Source of the DNA: Planctomyces sp. SH-PL62 | Lineage (GTDB): Bacteria > Planctomycetota > Planctomycetia > Planctomycetales > Planctomycetaceae | Length of the DNA stretch: 36,455 nucleotides | Assembly: GCA_945893045.1 (NCBI GenBank) | Contig: CAMDEA010000083.1 | Coordinates: 1-36,455, forward strand | Direction: 5' to 3' | In this document: positions 8,350-14,389 of the stretch, in pieces | Numbering within the stretch: the stretch's first letter is position 1 | Layout: every line of letters begins with the position of its first letter | The notes under the pieces: model-generated | Told to the model about the DNA's origin: nothing | What the model saw: the letters and a program-made list of their open reading frames with translations, nothing else | Database searches by the model: none | Made by a program: the position numbers and the translations under genes

Positions 8350-8850
8350 ATGATGACGACGCCGATCGAACACGGAATGGTCGAGACCGACCGCGCCTCA
8401 GCAGGCGCGGGGCGTGAGTGGATCGTGGACGCGAGCGGTTGCTCGCGCGAACGGCTGCGTTCGCTGGAGTCTGTGCGAGCCGTTTGCGAGCGTGCTGTCC
8501 GTGAACTGGAATTGCAGGTCGTCGGGCAACCGTTGTGGCGACAGTTTCCAGAACCGGGTGGCGTGACCGGACTCTATCTGCTCAGCGAATCGCATCTCGC
8601 TTGCCACACCTGGCCGGAGTTGGGCTTGGCGACGTTCAATCTGTTCTCGTGCCGGCGTCGCGGCGATTGGCGATGGGAAGATCGGTTGCGCGAGATGCTC
8701 GGTGCCGAGTCAGTTTCCGTACGCATCGCCGAACGCGGGGTTGCCGCCCCCTGTAGCCCAGCCCCTTGTGGCCTGGACGATTCGGAACCTGCGATCAATC
8801 GACCGACCCACCAGGGGTCGGGCTACGGGTCAGAAGGAGCGACCGCATGA
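8350..8850 (+). CDS. speD: S-adenosylmethionine decarboxylase-like proenzyme (SpeD family)
   Basis: A 166-residue class 1b AdoMet decarboxylase-like protein. The self-cleavage site is E80-S81-H82, in which Ser81 would become the pyruvoyl group. It is followed by C85-H86-T87-W88-P89-E90, and the catalytic Cys is C101 in N-L-F-S-C. The product, decarboxylated AdoMet, is the aminopropyl donor for spermidine-synthase-like enzymes, and one lies 2.2 kb downstream in the same operon. Residues about 135-159 are encoded by a GTAG-foot palindrome (8753-8826), so the native C-terminus probably ended near residue 132. The stop overlaps the next ATG (ATGA at 8847-8850). ATG 8350 or 8353 may be the start. 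Confidence 0.87.
   Translation: MMTTPIEHGMVETDRASAGAGREWIVDASGCSRERLRSLESVRAVCERAVRELELQVVGQPLWRQFPEPGGVTGLYLLSESHLACHTWPELGLATFNLFSCRRRGDWRWEDRLREMLGAESVSVRIAERGVAAPCSPAPCGLDDSEPAINRPTHQGSGYGSEGATA
8753..8826. repeat. BIME-like GTAG-foot pair (family A) inside the speD 3' end
   Basis: The left unit is foot GTAG (8753), arm CCCAGCCC, loop CTTGT, arm GGCCTGG. The right unit, on minus and ending CTAC at 8826, is foot GTAG, arm CCCGACCC, loop CTGGT, arm GGGTCGG. The two stems differ by G-A to A-G with matching changes in the opposite arm. It encodes the last residues of the SpeD-like protein and leaves the AAGGAG of the next gene (8834-8839) free. Confidence 0.85.
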
Positions 8851-10436
8851 AGAAGCGCCTCGTCGCTTGTCCGGCATGTGCAGCGCCAGTTGAGTTCAAG
8901 CTCAGCACGTCGCTGGTCACGGTGTGTGACTTCTGCCGTTCGATCGTCGCGCGAGCGGACAAGACGGTCGCAGACCACGGCAAGGTGGCCGATCTGGTCG
9001 AGACGAACTCGCCGATCCATCGCGGACTGTCGGGGAAGTACAACAAGAAGCGATTCGAGGTTGTCGGCCGCGTGCAGTATCAGCATCCGGCCGGCGGCGT
9101 GTGGAACGAGTGGTATTTGCGATTTCCCGGCGACAAGGTTGGCTGGTTGGCGGAGGCTCAGGGGAAGTTCTACATGACGTTCGAGCGGCGTTTCGCGGAC
9201 AAAGCCGAGCTGCCCAGTTTTGAATCGCTCGATGTGGGACATCGCTTTGAAATGTCTGCGGCGAGTCAGAGTTCCTCATCGTCCACTGCCGGTGGTTTCG
9301 TCGTGGCCGAGAAGGGAATCGCGACGGCTCGTTCGGCGGACGGTGATATCCCCTGGGCGTTTCGCCAGGACGCCGAGCACAAGTTCGCCGATCTGCACGG
9401 CGACGGCGATGAATTCGGGACACTCGAATACAGCGGCGATCACCCGCGCGGGTTCTTTGGCCGCGAGGTGCCGCTCGCGGAACTCAACCTGGAATCGGAC
9501 GGTTGGGCGGCCGCGTTACCGGCCGGGGCGAATACCTCGGCCTTGCAGGTCAATTGCCCGCAATGTGCCGGGCCGCTGACGTTGTATGCTCCCGATCAAT
9601 CGCAGCGAGTCACCTGCGCCAATTGCCATTCGTTGCTCGACTGCGGGCAAGGCAAGCTCGCATACCTCCAGACGCTGAATCTTCCCGTGGTGAAGCCGGT
9701 CATCCCGCTCGGTTCGGTCGGCAAGCTGTTCGACACCGAATACACGGTCATCGGCTTCATGGAACGCTACGCCGTCTGGGAGGGGAAGACTTTTCCGTGG
9801 ACCGAGTACCTGCTCTACAACCCGGCGAAGGGCTTTCGGTGGCTGGTCCGCAATCAGGGACATTGGAGCTTCGTGGAATCGGTTCCGCTCTCGAAGTTGA
9901 AGAAGCAGGGCTACGATCGCACGGTCGAGTTCGACGGCCAGGACTTCAAGCTCTACGACAAAGGGACGGCCTATGTGCGCTTCGTCGTCGGCGAGTTCTA
10001 TTGGCGAGTGACGACAGACGAGAAAGTCGAGACGCGCGACTACATCGCTCCGCCGCGGATGCTGTCCTTTGAGACATCGAAGTCAGACAAAGGCTCCGAG
10101 AAGAATGCTTCGCTGGGAACGTACCTCACGGTGGAAGACATTGAGGCCGCCTTCAAGCTGACCGATCTGCCGCGTCCCTTTGGCGTCGGCACGATTCAGC
10201 CCAATCCGAGTCGTTCGGACGTATGGATGCTATGGGGCTGTTTCGCGGTGCTGCTGTTGTTTTTGGATTTCGTGTTCGTGTCGGGAGCCCTCAAAACACC
10301 GGTGCGACAAGGGCACTTCTTTTTTGCGGAGATCATGGCGTTGGCCTTTCCCGCGGCACTGGCGGCGATGCGGGGGTCATTTGAGGTCAATCGCTGGAGC
10401 AACAGCGATTACAGCCCCTACGCGCAGAGTGAATGA
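8847..10436 (+). CDS. Double zinc-ribbon, double DUF4178 membrane protein
   Basis: A 529-residue protein. The ATG at 8847 is chosen because AAGGAG lies at 8834-8839 and the frame upstream is only repeat DNA. Domain order: zinc ribbon 1 (C8, C11, C27, C30); DUF4178-like domain 1 (about residues 55-120, with W-N-E-W-Y-L-R-F and G-W-L-A-E-A-Q-G); zinc ribbon 2 (C-P-Q-C near 237, C-A-N-C near 257); DUF4178-like domain 2 (about 297-390, with W-T-E-Y-L-L-Y-N and F-R-W-L-V); and two membrane helices (about 459-480 and 491-513). The function of DUF4178 is unknown. The family is often found beside DUF350, SpeD-like and spermidine-synthase-like genes, as here, which is the main clue to its job. Confidence 0.85.
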   Translation: MKKRLVACPACAAPVEFKLSTSLVTVCDFCRSIVARADKTVADHGKVADLVETNSPIHRGLSGKYNKKRFEVVGRVQYQHPAGGVWNEWYLRFPGDKVGWLAEAQGKFYMTFERRFADKAELPSFESLDVGHRFEMSAASQSSSSSTAGGFVVAEKGIATARSADGDIPWAFRQDAEHKFADLHGDGDEFGTLEYSGDHPRGFFGREVPLAELNLESDGWAAALPAGANTSALQVNCPQCAGPLTLYAPDQSQRVTCANCHSLLDCGQGKLAYLQTLNLPVVKPVIPLGSVGKLFDTEYTVIGFMERYAVWEGKTFPWTEYLLYNPAKGFRWLVRNQGHWSFVESVPLSKLKKQGYDRTVEFDGQDFKLYDKGTAYVRFVVGEFYWRVTTDEKVETRDYIAPPRMLSFETSKSDKGSEKNASLGTYLTVEDIEAAFKLTDLPRPFGVGTIQPNPSRSDVWMLWGCFAVLLLFLDFVFVSGALKTPVRQGHFFFAEIMALAFPAALAAMRGSFEVNRWSNSDYSPYAQSE

Positions 10437-10454
10437 CGAAAGGGAGAGTGACTG

Positions 10455-10664
10455 ATGTTGAAGAACATCTCGAACGTTGGTTGGTGCTACATGACCTACG
10501 GGCTCATGACGTGCGGTTACTTCTGCGCGGCGGCGATCGGCGGCTGGAATTTTCCAGACGTCCTGTCCTGGGTTGACGAAAGCGGATCGTACTCTGGCAA
10601 TTCTTATTCAGGCGGCTCGTCGTACGGCCGCAGTTCCGGCGGTTCTTGGGGAGGAGGCAAATAG
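10455..10664 (+). CDS. Small membrane peptide with Ser/Gly-rich tail
   Basis: A 69-residue protein preceded by GGGAGAG at about 10441-10447, eight bases before the ATG. Residues about 8-32 are hydrophobic with three Cys (C11, C20, C24). After W-V-D-E (39-42) the rest is almost only Ser, Gly and Tyr, ending G-G-G-K. I do not recognise a family. Small proteins with Ser/Gly-rich tails occupy the same place in related operons of other phyla (DUF4247 in actinobacteria comes to mind), but similarity is only in composition. Its stop overlaps the GTG start of the DUF350 gene by one base, so it belongs to the operon and is probably a real gene. Confidence 0.7.
   Translation: MLKNISNVGWCYMTYGLMTCGYFCAAAIGGWNFPDVLSWVDESGSYSGNSYSGGSSYGRSSGGSWGGGK
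10651..10657 (+). promoter_or_regulatory. Strong ribosome binding site fixing the DUF350 GTG start
   Basis: GAGGAGG lies inside the end of the small Ser/Gly gene (it encodes part of its Gly-rich tail), six bases before GTG 10664. It decides for GTG rather than an earlier in-frame ATG at 10646, which would lie upstream of it. Confidence 0.7.
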
Positions 10665-10963
10665 TGTTTTCCATCGAATCCATTTCCGGCATGGTGCCGC
10701 CGGCGACGTTGGCCTTTGTGGAATTGACCCAGGCCGTTGAAGGAGTCAATCCGATGAAGTTGTGGGAGCATCTGTTGGCGGCGATCATCTTTTCCTTAAT
10801 TGGCATCGCCGTGCTGGGAGTCTGCTTCAAACTGATGAGCAAGCTCTCGCCGTTCTCGCTCAAGAAAGAGATCGAAGAAGACCAGAACGTCGCGCTGGCG
10901 GTCATCATGGGAGCGGTCATCATCGGCATGTCGATCATCATCGCGGCGGCGATTTTGGGGTAA
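10664..10963 (+). CDS. DUF350 (UPF0719-type) membrane protein
   Basis: The start is GTG at 10664, one base into the previous stop, with a strong GAGGAGG at 10651-10657, six bases before it. This gives 99 residues. After a short polar N-terminus there are two membrane segments: L-L-A-A-I-I-F-S-L-I-G-I-A-V-L-G-V near residues 36-52, and A-V-I-M-G-A-V-I-I-G-M-S-I-I-I-A-A-A-I near 78-96. They are separated by a charged loop K-K-E-I-E-E-D-Q-N. DUF350 proteins are small membrane proteins of unknown function, found next to polyamine-type enzymes and membrane-stress genes. The canonical family is a tandem of two such units; here only one is present. Confidence 0.83.
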   Translation: MFSIESISGMVPPATLAFVELTQAVEGVNPMKLWEHLLAAIIFSLIGIAVLGVCFKLMSKLSPFSLKKEIEEDQNVALAVIMGAVIIGMSIIIAAAILG

Positions 10964-10968
10964 GCCTT

Positions 10969-11033
10969 GTGAGCGGTACGGCGCTAGCCGCCGGTCAGAA
11001 CAGGAAACCGGCGGCTAGCGCCGTGCCGCTCAC
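10969..11033. repeat. Inverted repeat within the polyamine-type operon (family G)
   Basis: The 27-base arms 10969-10995 and 11007-11033 are reverse complements with one mismatch. Both begin GTGAGCGG and contain GGCGCTAGCCGCC. The spacer is 11 bases. Each arm can also fold alone around CTAG. It fills the gap between the DUF350 and aminopropyltransferase genes, so readthrough must occur if this is one operon. Confidence 0.85.
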
Positions 11034-11056
11034 GAAGTGAAACGATTGAGTGACGC

Positions 11057-12655
11057 ATGAACTCCGCAGACTCGATGAACCGCGCGCCGTTGTTCTTGCT
11101 GTACCTCAACGTGCTGATCATCGCGTCGTGCGGGTTGGTCTACGAACTGTTGGCCGGCACGTTGGCGAGTTACCTGCTGGGGGACTCGGTCACGCAGTTC
11201 TCGTTGGTGATCGGCATCTATCTGTCGGCGCTCGGTGCCGGAGCTTGGATTTCTCGATTCGTCGATGAGCGATTAGCTCGCTGCTTCATCGAAGTGGAAT
11301 TGGCCGTCGCATTGATCGGCGGGATGTCGGCACCGGTGCTGTTTCTGGCGTTCTCCTCGGTCGGTGCGTTTCGAGCCGTGCTGTATGGCATCGTGTTCGC
11401 AATTGGAACGCTCGTCGGGCTGGAACTGCCGCTGCTGATGCGGTTGCTGAAAGAGCATCTCGATTTCGAGGATCTCGTCTCGCGCGTGCTGGCGTTCGAT
11501 TACCTCGGAGCATTGTTCGCCGCGCTGTTGTTTCCAATGTTCTGTGTCCCGCGATTGGGTTTGGTGCGGACGTCGCTGCTGTGTGGCTTGCTCAACGCGG
11601 CCGTCGGCTTGTGGGGGACGTACTTGCTGCGGCCGTTGCTGTCGTCACGCGGGTTGAGCGGCCTGCGCGGCCGAGCCTGTCTGGTGATCGGACTGTTGAT
11701 CGTGGCGCTCATCAAAGCCGACAGCCTGACGACGTTGGCTGAAGAGCGTGTGCTGGGTGAGCCGGTCGTGTACGCCGAATCGACGCCGTATCAGCGGATC
11801 GTGCTGACTCGGAACGTGCGAGGCTTTCAGCTTCATCTCAACGGGCACCTGCAATTCAACTCGGTGGACGAGCACCGCTATCACGAGGCGCTCGTGCATC
11901 CGGCGTTGTCGGCAGTGAAATCACCGCGTCATGTGCTGGTGCTTGGCGGCGGTGACGGCCTGGCGGTACGCGAGATCCTGCGATACCCGTCGGTCGAGTC
12001 GGTCACGCTGGTCGATCTCGATCCAGGGATGACCACGCTGGCGGATCGCTTTCCGCCGCTGGCCGAACTGAGCCGCTCGTCGCTGAAGGATCGCCGCGTG
12101 ACGATCATCAACGAAGATGCGTTTCTGTGGGTCGGCCGCGCACGTAGGACGGACAATCCTGTCCGTCCCGCGAAGGAGACGGACAGGATTGTCCGTCCTA
12201 CGGAAAAGTTCGACATCGCGATCATCGACTTCCCCGATCCCGGTACGTTCTCGGTCGGCAAGCTGTACTCAACCCGGTTCTATCGGATGCTGCGCGAGCG
12301 CCTGACGGCCGACGCGGTGATCAGCGTGCAATGCACATCGCCGCTGGTCGCGCCGCGATCGTATTGGTGCATCGTGAAGACGCTCGAATCCGTGGGCTTC
12401 CACGTCCGGCCGTATCACGCGGCCGTGCCGACCTTCGGCGAATGGGGCTTCGTCCTGGCCTCGCCGACTCCGCTCCCGGAGAAGTTGAGTCTTTCCCCCG
12501 ATCTCATCGGGCCGTCGCGATTCCTGACCGACAGCGTCTTAAACAGCCTGTTCGATCTGCCCCCCGATCTAGCTCGTGTCGAGGCCGAAGTGAACCAGCT
12601 CAACAACCAAGTGCTGGTGCATTACTACGACCAAGAGTGGGGCACGATGAAGTGA
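11057..12655 (+). CDS. Membrane-fused spermidine-synthase-like aminopropyltransferase
   Basis: A 532-residue protein. Residues 1-220 hold about seven hydrophobic segments (first L-Y-L-N-V-L-I-I-A-S-C-G-L-V-Y-E-L-L). Residues about 235-500 are a spermidine-synthase fold: Y-Q-R-I-V-L, L-H-L-N-G-H-L-Q-F-N-S-V-D-E-H-R-Y-H-E (substrate-side beta hairpin and D-E-x-x-Y-H-E), the SAM-type loop V-L-G-G-G-D-G (near 295), L-V-D-L-D-P and I-I-D-F-P-D-P. The family transfers aminopropyl from decarboxylated AdoMet, which the SpeD-like enzyme upstream would supply. Residues about 363-382 are encoded by an inserted palindrome (12144-12201), between the N-E-D-A-F strand and the catalytic F-D-I-A-I-I-D strand. 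No clear ribosome binding site is seen. Substrate amine and membrane role are unknown. Confidence 0.88.
   Translation: MNSADSMNRAPLFLLYLNVLIIASCGLVYELLAGTLASYLLGDSVTQFSLVIGIYLSALGAGAWISRFVDERLARCFIEVELAVALIGGMSAPVLFLAFSSVGAFRAVLYGIVFAIGTLVGLELPLLMRLLKEHLDFEDLVSRVLAFDYLGALFAALLFPMFCVPRLGLVRTSLLCGLLNAAVGLWGTYLLRPLLSSRGLSGLRGRACLVIGLLIVALIKADSLTTLAEERVLGEPVVYAESTPYQRIVLTRNVRGFQLHLNGHLQFNSVDEHRYHEALVHPALSAVKSPRHVLVLGGGDGLAVREILRYPSVESVTLVDLDPGMTTLADRFPPLAELSRSSLKDRRVTIINEDAFLWVGRARRTDNPVRPAKETDRIVRPTEKFDIAIIDFPDPGTFSVGKLYSTRFYRMLRERLTADAVISVQCTSPLVAPRSYWCIVKTLESVGFHVRPYHAAVPTFGEWGFVLASPTPLPEKLSLSPDLIGPSRFLTDSVLNSLFDLPPDLARVEAEVNQLNNQVLVHYYDQEWGTMK
12144..12201. repeat. GTAG-foot inverted pair inside the aminopropyltransferase gene (family D)
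   Basis: Two identical 24-base units face each other: foot GTAG, arm GACGGACA, loop ATCC, arm TGTCCGTC, at 12144-12167 and (minus) 12201-12178, with a 10-base spacer. The reading frame passes through without a stop and encodes R-T-D-N-P-V-R-P and D-R-I-V-R-P. Confidence 0.88.
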
Positions 12656-12656
12656 G

Positions 12657-12691
12657 TTTGAAATTTGAGATTTGAAATTTGAGATTTGAAA
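12657..12691 (+). repeat. Five tandem A/T-rich heptamers (TTTGARA)
   Basis: The units TTTGAAA, TTTGAGA, TTTGAAA, TTTGAGA, TTTGAAA follow without interruption and start right after the stop of the aminopropyltransferase gene. They fill the gap up to the ATG at 12695. A related array in opposite orientation lies at 14341-14386, at the other end of the flavoprotein gene. Confidence 0.85.
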
Positions 12692-12694
12692 ACG

Positions 12695-14353
12695 ATGCCC
12701 CTCACACGCCGCGAACTGATCGTCACGCTTCTGGGAGCACCGGCGTTGTTGTCGGCGGGATGTTCGGAGTCACCGATTCTGCCACCGGCGGGGGAGTTGC
12801 TTGGCCAGTCGCTGGAGATTGGGCATCGACTACGCGACGGCTCTCGGCCGCAGCCGAACTCGGATCAATGGCGAGACGTCGGCGTCGCAATCGTCGGCGG
12901 TGGCGTTGCCGGTTTGTCGGCCGCGTGGCGATTGAATCAAAACGGCTGCGAGGATTTCGTCGTTCTCGAATTGGAGTCGCAGCCGGGTGGGACATCGCGA
13001 TCGGGACGCTGCGAGCTGACACCATATCCGTGGGGCGCTCACTATCTGCCGGTGCCGCTGCCTCACAATCGCGATTTGATTCGGCTGCTCGACGAAATGG
13101 GAGTCGTGGAATCGTTGGCCGACGACGGATCGCCGGTCATCGCCGAACAGTTTCTGTGTCGCGATCCAGATGAGCGAGTATTCGTGGACGGCGAATGGAT
13201 CGAGGGTTTGTATCCCGTGAAAGGAGCGACCGAAGATGACCTCGCGCAGCTCGCCGCGTTTCGGAAAGAGATTGACCGTTGGTCGGCGTGGCGCGATGCG
13301 TCCGGCCGCCGAGCATTCTCGATCCCGATTCGTCACGCGGCGGACGATGCCGAAGTCTTGGAACTCGACAAGCGGTCGATGTCCGAGTGGCTGCGGCAAC
13401 ACGGCTGGACCTCGCCGCGATTGCACTGGCTGGTCGATTACAGTTGCCGGGACGACTACGGCCTGACCGCCGAGCAAACCAGCGCATGGGCCGGCGTGCT
13501 GTACTTCGCCGCTCGGCTGAAGGGGCCGGGGGCCGAGCATCAGCCACTGATGACCTGGCCGGAAGGCAACGGCCGGATCGTCGAGCACTTGGCCGCTCAA
13601 GCGGGAACACGATTGAAGCCGGGCATGGCCGTGACGCGAATCAGGAGTAGCCAATCTCGCCAGAGATTGGGCGCGGTTGATAACGACGCCCCAATCTCTG
13701 GCGAGATTGGCTACGAAGTCCTTGCGTTCGATACGGCGACGGACCAGCCCATCGGCTTCCGCGCGAAGTCGGTCATCTTCGCCGCTCCGCAGTTTCTCGC
13801 TCCGCGTTTGATCGATGGGTTTGCCGAGCGAACTGGCCGCAGTGCCGAGCGGTTTGAATACGGTTCGTGGTTGGTGGCAAATGTGCATCTCAGCCGCCGT
13901 CCGCGCGAGTCGAGCTTCCCGCTGAGCTGGGACAATGTGATTCACGACAGCCGCTCGCTGGGCTATGTCGTCGCGACACATCAAGCAGGCAACGATCACG
14001 GACCGACCGTGCTGACGTGGTATCACCCGTTGTGTGACGACGATGTCAAAGCCGCGCGGCAGCAATTGCTCAAGGCGAAGTGGTCGGAATTGGCGGACGT
14101 CGTACTCACCGATCTCGAACGTCCGCATCCGGAGATTCGTTCGCTTGTCACTCGGCTGGATGTCTTCCGCTGGGGACACGCGATGATCCGCCCACGCCCC
14201 GGATTCATCAACAATCCTCAACGCCGCGCGGCGGCTCGGCCGGATGGCCGCATTCACTTCGCGAACACAGACCTCAGCGGCATTGCCCTGTTTGAGGAAG
14301 CCTTCGACCACGGCCTGCGCGCGGCCGATGAGGTGTTGGCATCTCAAATCTGA
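12695..14353 (+). CDS. Exported FAD-dependent amine-oxidase-like lipoprotein
   Basis: A 552-residue protein from ATG 12695. The N-terminus has R5-R6 (T-R-R-E-L-I) followed by a hydrophobic core and L-S-A-G-C23, which reads as a Tat-type signal with a lipobox, so it is probably folded and FAD-loaded before export. The FAD site is V-A-I-V-G-G-G-V-A-G-L-S-A-A (residues 64-77), followed by L-E-L-E-S-Q-P-G-G-T-S, the amine-oxidase/phytoene-desaturase pattern. The C-terminus has G-R-I-H-F-A-N-T-D-L-S-G, close to the usual flavin-contact loop. Residues about 318-340 come from an inserted palindrome (13647-13714), and the last residues and stop lie in a heptamer array. Substrate unknown; following the aminopropyltransferase, a polyamine-like amine is a reasonable guess. 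Confidence 0.83.
   Translation: MPLTRRELIVTLLGAPALLSAGCSESPILPPAGELLGQSLEIGHRLRDGSRPQPNSDQWRDVGVAIVGGGVAGLSAAWRLNQNGCEDFVVLELESQPGGTSRSGRCELTPYPWGAHYLPVPLPHNRDLIRLLDEMGVVESLADDGSPVIAEQFLCRDPDERVFVDGEWIEGLYPVKGATEDDLAQLAAFRKEIDRWSAWRDASGRRAFSIPIRHAADDAEVLELDKRSMSEWLRQHGWTSPRLHWLVDYSCRDDYGLTAEQTSAWAGVLYFAARLKGPGAEHQPLMTWPEGNGRIVEHLAAQAGTRLKPGMAVTRIRSSQSRQRLGAVDNDAPISGEIGYEVLAFDTATDQPIGFRAKSVIFAAPQFLAPRLIDGFAERTGRSAERFEYGSWLVANVHLSRRPRESSFPLSWDNVIHDSRSLGYVVATHQAGNDHGPTVLTWYHPLCDDDVKAARQQLLKAKWSELADVVLTDLERPHPEIRSLVTRLDVFRWGHAMIRPRPGFINNPQRRAAARPDGRIHFANTDLSGIALFEEAFDHGLRAADEVLASQI
13647..13714. repeat. GTAG-foot inverted pair inside the flavoprotein gene (family E)
   Basis: Two identical 25-base units: foot GTAG, arm CCAATCTC, loop GCCA, arm GAGATTGG, then G. 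They lie at 13647-13671 and (minus) 13714-13690 with an 18-base spacer. The frame stays open through it. Confidence 0.88.
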
Positions 14354-14386
14354 AATCTCAAATCTCAAATCTGAAATCTGAAATCT
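14341..14386 (+). repeat. Tandem A/T-rich heptamers (ATCTSAA) ending the flavoprotein gene
   Basis: Six whole heptamers ATCTCAA, ATCTGAA, ATCTCAA, ATCTCAA, ATCTGAA, ATCTGAA and a partial seventh. The first supplies the last codons of the flavoprotein, and its stop TGA (14351-14353) is within the array. The array runs up to 4 bases before the ATG of the next gene, so that gene has no ribosome binding site in its usual place. Confidence 0.85.
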
Positions 14387-14389
14387 GGT

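Noticed and set aside
8155..8373. Small minus-strand open frame between the glutaredoxin-like and SpeD-like genes
   Set aside because: It overlaps the SpeD start, has no domain and no ribosome binding site, and the gap is better explained as a divergent promoter region.
12830..14368. Long minus-strand open frame opposite the flavoprotein
   Set aside because: It is antisense to a gene with a clear FAD motif and signal peptide, and has no recognisable domain.
12657..14386. Insertion sequence with the heptamer arrays as terminal repeats
   Set aside because: The enclosed gene is a flavoprotein, not a transposase, and no target-site duplication was visible. It is kept only as an open observation.
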